Shown piece after piece: positions 38,809 through 47,344 of a stretch of 64,000 nucleotides of DNA. Source of the stretch: Flavobacterium panacagri (lineage in GTDB: Bacteria > Bacteroidota > Bacteroidia > Flavobacteriales > Flavobacteriaceae); NCBI RefSeq assembly GCF_030378165.1, contig NZ_CP119766.1, positions 3,100,001 through 3,164,000 of the forward strand, given 5' to 3'. Below the pieces are notes generated by a model. It searched no databases and was not told the DNA's origin. It was given only the letters and a program-made list of their open reading frames with translations. Every line of letters starts with the position of its first letter. Positions within the stretch are counted from its first letter, which is position 1. The position numbers were made by a program, and so were the translations under genes.

Positions 38809-38832
38809 AATGCATTACAAACGTAATGCATT
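38809..38832 (-). terminator. Intrinsic terminator after gcvT
   Basis: A 10-bp perfect stem AATGCATTAC / GTAATGCATT with loop AAAC is followed on the minus strand by a T run, 22 bases after the gcvT stop. Confidence 0.85.
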
Positions 38833-38854
38833 CTTTGTATATAGGTTTAAAAAA

Positions 38855-39937
38855 TTATTTCTTGTAAAAAGGCAGTTTTACCACTTTTGCAGGAACATCA
38901 TTTTTTCTAATTCTAATAAAAATATCGCTGTCAACAGCACTGTTCGCTACAGTAACATAACCTAAACCAATCCCTTTGTTCATAGTAGGTGACATAGTTC
39001 CAGAAGTTACAATTCCAATTACAGCTCCAGAACCATCAACAATTTCGTAATCGTGTCTTGGCACTGCGCGCTCCTGCATTTCAAAAGCAACCAGTTTTCT
39101 AGTAACTCCAGCTTCTTTTTGTTTTTTAAGAGCCTCAGAATTAGTAAAATCTTTAGTGAATTTTGTAATCCATCCTAAACCAGCTTCCAGCGGAGAAGTC
39201 GTATCATTGATATCATTTCCGTACAAACAGAATCCCATTTCTAAACGTAAAGTATCACGAGCGGCAAGACCAATTGGCTTAATTCCGTAAGAAGCACCAG
39301 CCTCAAAAACTTTGTTCCAAACCTGTTCTACCTCATCATTTTTGCAGTAAATTTCAAATCCTCCAGAACCAGTATAACCAGTAGCTGAAATGATTACGTG
39401 TTCAATTCCAGCAAAATCACCCACTTCAAAATTGTAGTAAGCAATAGCTGACAAATCTACAGAAGTCAAAGCCTGCATAGCCTCAACTGCTTTTGGCCCC
39501 TGAATTGCTAAAAGAGAATAATCATCAGAAAGGTTTTTCATTTCAACACCCAAATCATTGTGAGATGAAATCCAGTTCCAGTCTTTTTCAATGTTAGAAG
39601 CATTTACAACCAGTAAATACTGCTCTTCTTTCATTTTATAAATAATCAAATCATCCACAATGCCGCCTTCATTATTAGGAAGACAAGAATATTGCGCTCT
39701 TCCAATAGTCAAAGTTGAAGCATCATTTGAAGTCACTTTTTGAATCAAAGCCAAAGCATTTGGACCCGTCAGCAAAAATTCACCCATATGCGAAACGTCA
39801 AAAACGCCCACACCATTACGAACCGTTTCATGTTCAGCATTAACCCCTTCATAAGTAATAGGCATGTTATAACCAGCAAAAGGAAGGATTTTTGCTCCTA
39901 AACCTTCATGTATGTGCGTAAGCGCAGTATTTTTCAT
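38855..39937 (-). CDS. gcvT: Glycine cleavage system aminomethyltransferase (T protein)
   Basis: This 360-aa protein carries the family motifs [55 protein letters not shown] and [19 protein letters not shown]. It transfers the methylene group from the lipoyl H-protein aminomethyl arm to tetrahydrofolate, releasing ammonia, in glycine cleavage. Length is normal. The gcvH and gcvP genes are not adjacent, as is common in this group. CAAATCTA at 39963-39970 reads as a TAnnTTTG element on the minus strand about 25 bases before the start. Confidence 0.94.
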   Translation of the reverse strand: MKNTALTHIHEGLGAKILPFAGYNMPITYEGVNAEHETVRNGVGVFDVSHMGEFLLTGPNALALIQKVTSNDASTLTIGRAQYSCLPNNEGGIVDDLIIYKMKEEQYLLVVNASNIEKDWNWISSHNDLGVEMKNLSDDYSLLAIQGPKAVEAMQALTSVDLSAIAYYNFEVGDFAGIEHVIISATGYTGSGGFEIYCKNDEVEQVWNKVFEAGASYGIKPIGLAARDTLRLEMGFCLYGNDINDTTSPLEAGLGWITKFTKDFTNSEALKKQKEAGVTRKLVAFEMQERAVPRHDYEIVDGSGAVIGIVTSGTMSPTMNKGIGLGYVTVANSAVDSDIFIRIRKNDVPAKVVKLPFYKK

Positions 39938-40169
39938 TGTGTTGTTTTATAAAATTGTTCTGCAAATCTATTCAAAAAATATCTAATTTGAATGGCTTAA
40001 ATTATAAATTTCGCAATAATTAGGAGCTATTTCCTGCTATCCGCTATATCTTTTTGTTTTTAAAGAAAAAACAAAAAGGATGTCGCTACTATCAGGGCTA
40101 GGGGTGACCGTTAAAAAGAGATATTAGTGATTTCAATTTTTTGTAACTTTAATGTATAAAAGAAGCCAG

Positions 40170-41015
40170 ATGAAGTCTCCGTATTTAATCACAAAAGAAG
40201 AAATCTTAAAGATATATAAACCCGTAAATCCTCACGCACACAAAGGAACACAAGGCCACGCCGTGATTATTGCCGGAAGTTATGGAAAAGTTGGAGCAGC
40301 AGTTTTGGCTTCAAAATCCTGCTTAAAATCAGGATGCGGATTGGTAACGACTTTTATACCCAAATGCGGTTATCAAATCCTTCAAATTTCGATTCCAGAA
40401 GTAATGACGGTTACTGATGAAAATACCAATTTCATTACCAACATTCATGTACCATTGATTCCTCAAGCCATAGGGATTGGTCCAGGAATCGGACAGGAGC
40501 TGGGTACACAGAAAGCGTTATTTGAATTTTTAAGAACCAACAAAGTTCCTTTAGTCCTCGATGCAGATGCTTTAAATATTATTTCGCAGAATTTATCATG
40601 GCTAGAATTAGTTCCTGAAGACACAATATTGACACCTCATCCAAAAGAATTAGAACGTTTAATTGGCAAATGGAATTCAGAGTCCGAAAAATTTCAAAAA
40701 ACAATCGCTTTATCAGAAAAATATAAAGTCATTGTGGTCATGAAAGGCGCGCCGACATTTATCATCAACAGAAATTCAGTCTACGAAAACACCACAGGAA
40801 ACGCAGCTTTGGCAACAGCAGGAAGTGGTGATACCTTAACCGGAATCCTAACAAGTCTTTTAGCACAAGGTTATGAACCCAAATATGCCTCAAAATTTGG
40901 AGTCTATCTCCACGGATTAACGGCAGATCTGGCTTTGCCGAAAACAGGTTATGAGTCTTTTACAGCTTCTACAATTATTAAGTATTTAGGAAAAGCCTTT
41001 TTGAGTTTGGTTTAA
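40170..41015 (+). CDS. ADP/ATP-dependent NAD(P)H-hydrate dehydratase
   Basis: This 281-aa protein is a ribokinase-like YjeF C-terminal domain alone, with [59 protein letters not shown] and [17 protein letters not shown]. It repairs hydrated NADH and NADPH. In many bacteria this domain is fused to the epimerase NnrE; here no epimerase half is present. The ATG at 40170 matches the usual start of the family; an ATG at 40152 would add six residues and lies directly behind TAACTTTA, a near match to the -7 consensus, so that start cannot be excluded. Confidence 0.88.
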   Translation: MKSPYLITKEEILKIYKPVNPHAHKGTQGHAVIIAGSYGKVGAAVLASKSCLKSGCGLVTTFIPKCGYQILQISIPEVMTVTDENTNFITNIHVPLIPQAIGIGPGIGQELGTQKALFEFLRTNKVPLVLDADALNIISQNLSWLELVPEDTILTPHPKELERLIGKWNSESEKFQKTIALSEKYKVIVVMKGAPTFIINRNSVYENTTGNAALATAGSGDTLTGILTSLLAQGYEPKYASKFGVYLHGLTADLALPKTGYESFTASTIIKYLGKAFLSLV

Positions 41016-41160
41016 CCGCAAAGAGCGCAAAGGTTTACGCAAAGGACGCAAACATTTTTATCTTAATGCAGAATTTGCGAGATTAAAAAAAACTCTGCTC
41101 CCGATAGTTATCGGGATTGTGTAAACCTTTGCTCCCGATAGCTATCGGGATTGCGGTTAA
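41013..41160. repeat. Inverted-repeat element behind the hydrate dehydratase gene
   Basis: The element is bounded by TTAACCGCAA... and ...TTGCGGTTAA, and its left end overlaps the stop codon of the upstream gene. Inside are two copies of CTCCCGATAG(T/C)TATCGGGATTG (near 41098-41118 and 41133-41153), each a hairpin CCCGATA / TATCGGG. It belongs to the CGCAAAG family scattered from 36 kb onward. Confidence 0.65.
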
Positions 41161-41166
41161 AATCAT

Positions 41167-41174
41167 TAAGTTTG
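41167..41174 (+). promoter_or_regulatory. Candidate -7 element, very short leader, HipA-like gene
   Basis: TAAGTTTG matches TAnnTTTG exactly and ends four bases before the ATG at 41179. If used, the transcript would start at or next to the start codon. A TTG at 41151 is only 13 bases upstream, shorter than usual. Confidence 0.4.
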
Positions 41175-41178
41175 TAAT

Positions 41179-41958
41179 ATGAAAAATTTCGACTTAAGAA
41201 CAGTAAATGTCATGCGTTATATAACGCCGCTGCGTGAAGGCGGTTCTTTACCCGCTTTAGCAGAAGCCGATGACGACTTCAAATATGTATTAAAATTCAG
41301 AGGAGCTGGACACGGCGTAAAAGCTCTTATAGCCGAATTAGTCGGCGGACAAATTGCAAAAGCCCTAAAATTACAATTACCGGAATTGGTTTTCGCCAAT
41401 CTAGACGAAGCTTTTGGAAGAACCGAAGCAGACGAAGAAATTCAGGATTTATTGCAAGGAAGTCAGGGATTAAATCTCGCGCTTCACTTTTTATCCGGAG
41501 CTATTACTTTTGATCCTGCCGTAACGACTGTAGATGCTAAATTAGCCTCACAAATTGTTTGGCTGGACGCCTATATTACCAATGTTGACCGAACTTTCAA
41601 AAACACCAATATGCTGATCTGGCATAAAGAATTATGGCTGATTGATCACGGAGCTTGTTTGTATTTCCATCACTCTTGGAACAATTGGGAACAGCATGCT
41701 AAAAGTCCGTTTGCCTTGATAAAAGACCACGTTTTATTGCCACAGGCCTCGCTTTTAAAAGAAGTTGATGCCGAATTTAAAGTCATTTTAACGCCAGAAA
41801 TTTTAGAAGAAATTGTAAATACAATTCCAGTTGATTGGTTGCAATGGGAAGATGCAGACGAAACGCCAGAAGGATTACGAAATGTATACCTGCAGTTTTT
41901 AAAGACAAGATTAGAGAATTCAGAAATATTTGTAAATCAGGCTCAAAATGCAAGATAA
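41179..41958 (+). CDS. HipA-like kinase-domain protein
   Basis: This 259-aa protein has a stretch resembling a nucleotide-binding lysine (FKYVLKFRGAGHGVKALIAELVGG), then WLDAYITNVDRTFKNTNML and LWLIDHGACLYF. These correspond to the HipA catalytic D in NxDR, the following Asn, and the metal-binding Asp of the DFG-like element. HipA kinases phosphorylate proteins such as glutamyl-tRNA synthetase. This is a short, single-domain form, shorter than the 440-aa toxin HipA, without the N-terminal subdomain and without a HipB-like DNA-binding partner. Its partner gene is instead a DUF3037 protein that overlaps by 11 bases. A stand-alone regulatory kinase is as likely as a toxin. Confidence 0.75.
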   Translation: MKNFDLRTVNVMRYITPLREGGSLPALAEADDDFKYVLKFRGAGHGVKALIAELVGGQIAKALKLQLPELVFANLDEAFGRTEADEEIQDLLQGSQGLNLALHFLSGAITFDPAVTTVDAKLASQIVWLDAYITNVDRTFKNTNMLIWHKELWLIDHGACLYFHHSWNNWEQHAKSPFALIKDHVLLPQASLLKEVDAEFKVILTPEILEEIVNTIPVDWLQWEDADETPEGLRNVYLQFLKTRLENSEIFVNQAQNAR

Positions 41959-42331
41959 TCATTTATACGAATATGCTGTGATTCGTGTTGTGCCAAGGGT
42001 AGAACGCGAAGAATTCCTGAATATCGGAATCATTTTATTCTGCAAAAAAGCCAAGTTTATAAAGGTTCTTTTTCATTTAAATAAAGAAAAAATCCAAGCT
42101 CTTTCGGCTGACTTTGATATCGAACAATTAGAATGCAATCTAACATCATTAGTAAAAATAGCCAACGGAGCCAAAGATGGCGGACCAATTGCCGAGTTTG
42201 AGATTCCAGAACGTTTTCGCTGGTTAACCGCAATTAGAAGTTCAGCAATCCAAACTTCGAGACCTCACCCAGGATTAACTCAGGATTTGGAAAAAACCGT
42301 GCAACGTTTGTTTGAAGAGTTAGTACTTTAA
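41948..42331 (+). CDS. DUF3037 family protein
   Basis: This 127-aa protein has YEYAVIRVVPRVEREEFLNIGIILFCKKAKFI near the start and RFRWLTAIRSSAIQTSRPHPGL near the end, the two recognisable blocks of DUF3037. It has no signal or membrane segment. Its start lies inside the end of the HipA-like gene, so the two are translated together. DUF3037 genes are often found next to HipA-like kinase genes, so it may be a substrate or a modulator of the kinase; its biochemical role is unknown. Confidence 0.8.
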   Translation: MQDNHLYEYAVIRVVPRVEREEFLNIGIILFCKKAKFIKVLFHLNKEKIQALSADFDIEQLECNLTSLVKIANGAKDGGPIAEFEIPERFRWLTAIRSSAIQTSRPHPGLTQDLEKTVQRLFEELVL

Positions 42332-42370
42332 AAAGTGGCAAAGGTTCGGAGAGGCAAAGTGACAAAGGTT

Positions 42371-42501
42371 TTTATTTAACCGCAAAGAACACAAGGGTTT
42401 TGGCTAATGAGATTTTTTATAAAACGCAAAAGTTCGCAAAGCTTTGTGTTAATCTTTGCGAACCTTAGCGTAACTCTTTGCGTTCTTTGCGGTTAAATAA
42501 A
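42371..42501. repeat. 131-bp element with 20-bp perfect terminal inverted repeats
   Basis: Ends TTTATTTAACCGCAAAGAAC (42371-42390) and its exact complement (42482-42501) enclose further CGCAAAG copies, including AGTTCGCAAAGCTTTGTG and CTTTGCGAACCTTAGCG. The right end runs into the terminator hairpin of the pectate lyase gene. The region 42332-42370 contains another dispersed motif, CAAAGTGACAAAGGTT. Confidence 0.78.
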
Positions 42502-42537
42502 AAACCACGAACTGCATTTATCGCAATCCGTGGTTTT
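42501..42537 (-). terminator. Probable terminator of the pectate lyase gene
   Basis: A 9-bp stem AAAACCACG / CGTGGTTTT with a 19-base loop lies downstream of the lyase stop, with a T-rich run on the minus strand. Confidence 0.65.
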
Positions 42538-42576
42538 AGAAACTAAACTAACTCACTATTTGCTATCCGGAGTCAA

Positions 42577-43695
42577 TTAAAAAGAGCCACAGATATTACC
42601 GCCCAAAGTTGCTCCTGCATTGGCAGAAACATCAGCTTTTACAGCTGTTTTATTCAGTTTTACGATTGTGTATGGTGGAGTAAAAGCAGTACCGCTTCCA
42701 GCTTGATTGCCTGATACATTTGTAAATACGTTATCTGTAGCAGTAACGGCAGTATAACCGCTCATTAAATCGATTGGATTTTTTACCCCTTCAAAAACAT
42801 TGCTTTCCACGCGAATACTAGCTTCAAAACCAGCAGCAATGCATTTATTGCTTACAGTACTATTAAAGAAACTGTTTACAATATGTACTTTTCCAAAACG
42901 AACTCTTGGCATTCTTTCTTTACAGCCTGGAGCCCACCAGCATCTTGCAAAAGTGATTCTCAATTTGCCACGGTCACCAGTAGCACCGTCGCTAGAACCA
43001 ATTAAGTTAGAAAATCTATGATCGTCTGTTCCTCCAGAACCTCCAGCTTTTGGCGCTTTTAAGTAACCGAATTTCGTATAAGAAACCGTAATATAATCTG
43101 ATTTGTTTTTGATGTCGAAGTTTCCATCAACACCATCTCTAAATTCGCAGTGATCCACCCATACATTGGTACATTCGTCCAAAATAGCATTGTCCCAGCC
43201 ATCAGTATCATAAGCGCCTGGTCCTTCAAAAATTAGGTTTCGAATAATGATGTTTTTACATCTTTTAATGTTGATGATTCCCGAAGCATCTTTCGTCTGA
43301 TTGGTAGAAACCAATTTAGCTCCGTTTGCACCATAAATCGTTTTTCCAGTCTGATCTTGGAAAGATAATCTTGTTGTAACGGTAATAGTTCCAGAAACTT
43401 TAATCACTTTTACAGAACTGCTTTCAATTGCCGATTTCAATTGAGCGTAAGTAGTAACAGTAGTTTCTGCTGCAGAACCTCCACCCGTTGTATTTCCGTT
43501 TTGAGAAGCCCAGCCTGGAACTTCAGCGCAGTTTCCAATTTTTGCGGTTGTGTTTGTCGACACAGGCTCAATTGCAGCTTCACTTGTTGGGTCAATACTT
43601 GCTTCAGTGTTTGAAGCAATTTCTTCAGAATTACAAGCTGTAAATCCGAAAGCCAATGTTAATAGAAACATTGAAATTGTTGTTTTAATTTTCAT
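42577..43695 (-). CDS. Pectate lyase-like polysaccharide lyase family 1 lipoprotein
   Basis: This 372-aa protein has a lipoprotein signal (MKIKTTISMFLLTLAFGFTAC, Cys21), then a Ser/Thr/Glu-rich linker and a right-handed beta-helix domain. Conserved pieces are KTIYGANGAKL, NIIIRNLIFEGPG, DECTNVWVDHCEFRDGVDGNFDIKN split around the WVDHCEF motif, and ERMPRVRFGKVHIVNSFF, which holds the family Arg and the RxGxxHxxN pattern. Family 1 lyases cleave polygalacturonate by Ca-dependent beta-elimination. It is probably anchored at the outer membrane. No SusCD pair or other pectin gene is adjacent, so it stands outside a typical polysaccharide locus. A LacI-like palindrome lies upstream. Confidence 0.87.
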   Translation of the reverse strand: MKIKTTISMFLLTLAFGFTACNSEEIASNTEASIDPTSEAAIEPVSTNTTAKIGNCAEVPGWASQNGNTTGGGSAAETTVTTYAQLKSAIESSSVKVIKVSGTITVTTRLSFQDQTGKTIYGANGAKLVSTNQTKDASGIINIKRCKNIIIRNLIFEGPGAYDTDGWDNAILDECTNVWVDHCEFRDGVDGNFDIKNKSDYITVSYTKFGYLKAPKAGGSGGTDDHRFSNLIGSSDGATGDRGKLRITFARCWWAPGCKERMPRVRFGKVHIVNSFFNSTVSNKCIAAGFEASIRVESNVFEGVKNPIDLMSGYTAVTATDNVFTNVSGNQAGSGTAFTPPYTIVKLNKTAVKADVSANAGATLGGNICGSF

Positions 43696-43761
43696 AAGAT
43701 AAGTTTGGGGTTTATAAAATTTTTAACGATGCAAATCTGCTTAATAATTAGAAGATAAAAG

Positions 43762-43775
43762 TTGAACAAGTTCAA
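43762..43775. promoter_or_regulatory. Inverted repeat TTGAAC-AA-GTTCAA in the lyase/regulator gap
   Basis: A perfect 6-bp inverted repeat with a 2-base spacer, extended imperfectly by AAAAG / CTTTT on its flanks. It lies 67 bases upstream of the lyase start. It could be an operator or a small hairpin in the leader. Confidence 0.3.
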
Positions 43776-43854
43776 ACTTTTGTAAAAAAATATACTAAAT
43801 ATGTTTTTTTAACAGTTGTTAATTTACAAAAATGCATAAATAGTGTACTTTTAC

Positions 43855-43866
43855 GTAATCGATTAC
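43855..43866. promoter_or_regulatory. LacI-type palindrome GTAATCGATTAC
   Basis: A perfect 12-bp palindrome with central CG, extended to ACGTAATCGATTACAT with one mismatched pair. This is the form of LacI/GalR family operators. It lies between the divergent lyase and Crp/Fnr genes, 160 bases before the lyase start and 59 bases before the regulator start. No LacI gene is in the window. Confidence 0.45.
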
Positions 43867-43924
43867 ATTATTTAAGCCCCTAATAAATAATGAATTGAGA
43901 CAAACCCCAACAAAAAACCACAAT

Positions 43925-44497
43925 ATGTACAACCTACTAAGAAAGAGCATTGAGCGAAAAATTCCGCTCACTGACGAAGAATGGGACATAATTGTCTCTA
44001 AAGCCGAGCTCATAAAGCTCAAAAAGAATCAATTTCTACAGATTCAAGATTCCAACAACAGTTATGAAGGTTTTATTTTGAAAGGCTCATTCAAGACCTA
44101 CATTTTAAATGAAAACGGAACAGAAAGCGTTATTTTCTTTTCATTTGAAAACGAATGGATGTGTGATCTGGGAAGTTTCTACCATCAAAAACCAACCACT
44201 TATAATATCAAAGCTATTGAAGAAAGCGAGATATTGGTGATTAGTAAAATCAGGAAAGCACAATTGTTTGAGAAAATTCCAAAACTAATGCAGTTTCACG
44301 TTTTAATGATCGAAAGAGCCAATGTTGCTATCCAGCAGCGGCTTTTAGATGTTTTAAACAAAACGTCGAAACAGCGTTATTTGGACTTTAAAGAACGTTA
44401 TCCGCAGAAGATAAGTTCGATAAACAATAAGAACCTGTCATCGTATTTGGGCGTTTCACACGAGTTTTTATCGAAGATTAAGAGAACGGTTTCTTAA
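43925..44497 (+). CDS. Crp/Fnr family transcriptional regulator
   Basis: This 190-aa protein has an N-terminal cyclic-nucleotide-binding-like domain (FLQIQDSNNSYEGFILKGSFKTYI, ESVIFFSFENEWMCDLGSF) and a C-terminal helix-turn-helix (ISSINNKNLSSYLGVSHEFLSKIKR). The start was placed at ATG 43925 (MYNLLRKSIERKIPLTDEEW); a TTG at 43895 would only add a polar decapeptide. The residues that bind cAMP in Crp are not preserved, as in most Bacteroidota members, so the effector is unknown. It is divergent from the pectate lyase gene. Confidence 0.83.
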   Translation: MYNLLRKSIERKIPLTDEEWDIIVSKAELIKLKKNQFLQIQDSNNSYEGFILKGSFKTYILNENGTESVIFFSFENEWMCDLGSFYHQKPTTYNIKAIEESEILVISKIRKAQLFEKIPKLMQFHVLMIERANVAIQQRLLDVLNKTSKQRYLDFKERYPQKISSINNKNLSSYLGVSHEFLSKIKRTVS

Positions 44498-44504
44498 TTT
44501 AGAG

Positions 44505-44833
44505 GTTCAAAGGTTCAGAGAGACAAAGTGACAAAGGTTTTTTCACGCAGATTTTTCATAAATCTGTTCAGATCTGCAAAATCTGCGTGAAACAAAATAT
44601 CTTAACACATTAATAGCAAATAAAAAGTTTACATTCTTTTTAGATAAAGTTCTATCTAATATGTCATTTCGAACGAGAAATCTCCGTAAGTAACTCCGCA
44701 AAGTATATCGCCAATCTTTGTCGAGCTTCTCGCGGAGATTTCTCGTTCCTCGAAATGACATACTGTGTGTTAACTTGGAATAAAAAACTTTGCGAACCTT
44801 TACGCAACTCTTTGCGTTCTTTGCGGTTAAACT
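44505..44833. repeat. Intergenic repeat cluster: three inverted-repeat families
   Basis: This gene-free gap holds, in order, a CAAAGTGACAAAGG motif; a hairpin pair TTTCACGCAGAT / ATCTGCGTGAAA (about 44541-44592); a 99-bp palindromic element TGTCATTTCGAACGAGAAAT ... CTCGTTCCTCGAAATGACA (44662-44760); and a CGCAAAG-type end AACTTTGCGAACC...TTCTTTGCGGTT (44787-44828). A 72-codon frame across it is an artefact of the repeats. Confidence 0.75.
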
Positions 44834-45343
44834 CTACGTAAGCCTTTTCTCCAAATAAATAAACTCCAAAGGTTCTTCAGAAACCGTAATATGAATACCG
44901 CTTTCAGGAAAGGCTTCTCTTTTGCCTGTATCAACATAACCGTGGCGTTTGTACCAGGCAATAAGTTCTTCCCGAACCGAAATAACGGTCATAATAATAC
45001 TCGATAATCCTAAAGATTTTGCATGATTTTCGGCTTCAGCCAAAAGCTTTTTCCCGATTCCGCTGTTTTGAAGTTCCGGCGAAACCGTCAGCATTCCTAA
45101 ATACAATTGGTTTTCTTTTTCAACCAATAAAACCGAACCAATAATTTTGTCGTTTTCTGTAAATTTCAGAATGGTATTTTTAGGATCCAGAAAGATTTGG
45201 GTCATTTCTTGTTCATCAGTTCTTTTTCCTTCCAGTAAATGAGCTTCGGTTGTCCAGCCTTTTTTAGAAGATTCTCCTCTGTAGGCTGAGTTGATTAAGG
45301 TTGTTAATGCAGGAATGTCTTCGCGTAATGCTTTTGTAATCAT
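44834..45343 (-). CDS. GNAT family N-acetyltransferase
   Basis: This 169-aa protein has the GNAT fold motifs: KIIGSVLLVEKENQLYLGMLTVSPELQ, the acetyl-CoA loop QNSGIGKKLLAEAENHA, and the late motif AWYKRHGYVDTGKREAFP. The N-terminal part (ALTTLINSAYRGE) matches the common form of small Bacteroidota GNATs. The substrate cannot be told. The gene runs toward the repeat cluster 44505-44833; no clear terminator is seen other than those inverted repeats. Confidence 0.86.
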   Translation of the reverse strand: MITKALREDIPALTTLINSAYRGESSKKGWTTEAHLLEGKRTDEQEMTQIFLDPKNTILKFTENDKIIGSVLLVEKENQLYLGMLTVSPELQNSGIGKKLLAEAENHAKSLGLSSIIMTVISVREELIAWYKRHGYVDTGKREAFPESGIHITVSEEPLEFIYLEKRLT

Positions 45344-45438
45344 GGTAAGCGTTCTGTGATAGGGTATGTTTTAAACGAATTGTTTCCAGTTTTAATTGGA
45401 GAAACAAAATTACATTAGAAAAATGGCTTTCAGCAGAA

Positions 45439-45735
45439 TTATCGTTTAATATTCTTTGGTTTTCGATTTATCAAATAACAATAGGTAAGGTGAGAGGATA
45501 AAACTAATGCCAAGCCAATGTTCCAATAAATCTCAAAGTAGGCAAAAGCATTATACAAACAAAAAATAGAATTTTTGACTTCATCTACAATTTGAAAATG
45601 AAGAGGAAAAACAAATAAAAAAAGCATCAGAAAAATAGATAGAACAGTAAGACGTCCATATTTTATTTTATAATAGTCTACTACGCCGTAAGATAACATT
45701 TGCATGACTAGTATAATTAGAAAAAATCCTTCCAT
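45439..45735 (-). CDS. Small membrane protein of unknown function
   Basis: This 98-aa protein has three likely membrane helices: GFFLIILVMQMLSYGV, LTVLSIFLMLFLFVFPLHF and IYWNIGLALVLSSHLTYCYL. The tail is basic (INRKPKNIKR), which by the positive-inside rule suggests a cytosolic C-terminus. No family was recognised. It lies alone between the GNAT gene and two other small minus-strand genes. Confidence 0.55.
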   Translation of the reverse strand: MEGFFLIILVMQMLSYGVVDYYKIKYGRLTVLSIFLMLFLFVFPLHFQIVDEVKNSIFCLYNAFAYFEIYWNIGLALVLSSHLTYCYLINRKPKNIKR

Positions 45736-45894
45736 AATTCTTTATTTAAGCTTTTATATACGATTTATATTTTTCTTACTTTCAAAAATTTATTAAATGT
45801 AAGGAAATATTTAAATAAAAAATATTGAAGAATATCGAATTGAAATTCTTATTATTTCTAATTCTTTATAGATGTTTTTTTGTGAATTGATTGT

Positions 45895-46413
45895 TTAATC
45901 AGTTTTAGAGGAATTAGTATTCAAATTTTCTAAAAACTGTATAGGATCACTTAAAAACTTTGTTGCATTTGAAATTTGAATACTTTTAAAAATGTCTTCT
46001 AATTTTGGTTGAAAAATTTCTCCTTTTAAATCAATCAAAATCAAGCGATTTTTTTCGTAAAGGTTTAAAATGGATTGTAAAACAGCAGAAATGTTAGAAG
46101 CTTTTCTTAAATCAATTCGAAATTGAAAACTTTCAATTTTTGATTTATCATCGCTTAAACAAATACAAGCATCATTATCTTCCTCCTTATTTCCATTTCC
46201 TTTCCAGTTTAAATAAGTCTCATTTCCCCAATTCGCTTTAGGAATAATTTGATCAAGTTCAGAAATAATCGAAGGAATGTCGCCATTAAAATTTGTCCAA
46301 AAAGAATCCGTATCTGGTAAATATTCTGTTTTATTATTTTTAAAAATACATTCGTAATTACTATCAATTGAATCTTCTGGAACTACGAGTAAAAGATATT
46401 GCCAAATTGCCAT
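45895..46413 (-). CDS. Hypothetical cytosolic protein
   Basis: This 172-aa protein has no signal or membrane helix. It is acidic, with several Trp residues (MAIWQYLLLVVPEDS, DSFWTNFNGDIPSIISELDQIIP, ETYLNWKGNGNKEEDNDACI). The middle (ESFQFRIDLRKASNISAVLQSILNLYEKNRLILIDLKGEIFQP) reads like a small alpha/beta domain. The overall look recalls small immunity-like proteins of Bacteroidota, but no toxin gene is next to it. It probably forms a pair with the membrane-anchored protein at 46440, 26 bases away. Confidence 0.6.
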   Translation of the reverse strand: MAIWQYLLLVVPEDSIDSNYECIFKNNKTEYLPDTDSFWTNFNGDIPSIISELDQIIPKANWGNETYLNWKGNGNKEEDNDACICLSDDKSKIESFQFRIDLRKASNISAVLQSILNLYEKNRLILIDLKGEIFQPKLEDIFKSIQISNATKFLSDPIQFLENLNTNSSKTD

Positions 46414-46439
46414 TTTTATAATGGTATTAAAATTTAATA

Positions 46440-46919
46440 CTATTCAAATATTCCCCAAATACGTTTGTCGTCAACAATCGCATTTGGATTCTCTTTTATT
46501 CTTTCTGAAAAAAGATCAAAGCTTCCATAATTGCTCCTCATTTTATAAACAATTAATTTGCCGGCATCATTTATAATTATTTTCCAAACTCTTCTTTCGT
46601 TTATTTTAACAGCTGTTCTTCTGACTTCAGTAATCTTAGACAACGAATGTTTTGCTACAGGATCTTTTCTCGTTATTTTGTACAAATAGTTTTCGTCAAA
46701 ATAAAAAACAGAACGGTTTAGAAAAAAATACTCTAAACCATATAAAATCATAACTGGACGAGCCGATATTCTTGTTAATGTATTAAAATCCAGATTGGTT
46801 CTTTTCTTAAATTCATTTGCTCTTTTTTCTTGGATGTAATCTATAAAAGACAGGATTCTTTTATAATTTAAAATTGCCAAAACAAGCAGAGCTAAAACAA
46901 CAATAATTTTAATGTTCAT
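46440..46919 (-). CDS. Membrane-anchored protein of unknown function
   Basis: This 159-aa protein has one N-terminal helix (KIIVVLALLVLAILNY), a charged stalk (IDYIQEKRANEFKKRTN), then a beta-rich domain resembling a PH-like fold (VFYFDENYLYKITRKDP, LSKITEVRRTAVKINERRVWKIII). It is not a lipoprotein. No family was recognised with confidence. It is upstream of the gene at 45895 in the same direction. Confidence 0.6.
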   Translation of the reverse strand: MNIKIIVVLALLVLAILNYKRILSFIDYIQEKRANEFKKRTNLDFNTLTRISARPVMILYGLEYFFLNRSVFYFDENYLYKITRKDPVAKHSLSKITEVRRTAVKINERRVWKIIINDAGKLIVYKMRSNYGSFDLFSERIKENPNAIVDDKRIWGIFE

Positions 46920-47067
46920 GTAAAATGTAAATTGAAGATTGAAATATTCGAATCAAACATAATGAAACAATTTAATTTTATAAAGGCAAAAACACAAATT
47001 CCGACTAAAAAAATGAAACACAGTTTTGTAAAGATTTTATATTTGTTGGGAGCTAAAAAATGAATTG

Positions 47068-47189
47068 CCTACAGCTTTAGCTGTAGGAATAAAGTTGTAT
47101 TAGAAAATGGCTTTAGCCAAAACTGTTGCGGTCTTTGGCTAAAGCCGAATTTAGTATGAGAATAGCAAACCTCCAGCTAAAGCTGGAGG
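47068..47189. repeat. Array of three CTTTAGCT-type hairpins
   Basis: Three hairpins lie in the gap 46920-47344: CCTACAGCTTTAGCTGTAGG (47068-47087), a larger one GGCTTTAGCC...GGCTAAAGCC (47109-47146), and CCTCCAGCTAAAGCTGGAGG (47170-47189). All share a CTTTAGC or GCTAAAG core, so they are related elements. No gene is seen in this gap. Confidence 0.75.
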
Positions 47190-47332
47190 CAACTTATTTT
47201 ACTATTGTAAATAAATATTGGTTTGTAAATTGTAAGTTTGACAAACAATAGTTTATAAAGATTATGAAAAGCGTATCTTACAAAAACACCTCTGTTTTTT
47301 ACCGAAATTAATTTTCGTTTAAGAATTTTAAA

Positions 47333-47340
47333 TATCTTTG
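47333..47340 (+). promoter_or_regulatory. Candidate -7 element, very short leader, XRE regulator gene
   Basis: TATCTTTG matches TAnnTTTG and ends four bases before the ATG at 47345, the same spacing as in front of the HipA-like gene. The transcript would be nearly leaderless. Confidence 0.4.
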
Positions 47341-47344
47341 AATT

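Noticed and set aside
44543..44761. 72-codon minus-strand frame
   Set aside because: It lies entirely in inverted repeats; the predicted peptide mirrors the palindromic arms.
45895..46919. Toxin-immunity pair
   Set aside because: The two small proteins look vaguely immunity-like but no toxin domain is adjacent; left as unknown.
47068..47189. CRISPR array
   Set aside because: The three units are hairpins of different sequence and spacing, not direct repeats with spacers, and no cas gene is present.
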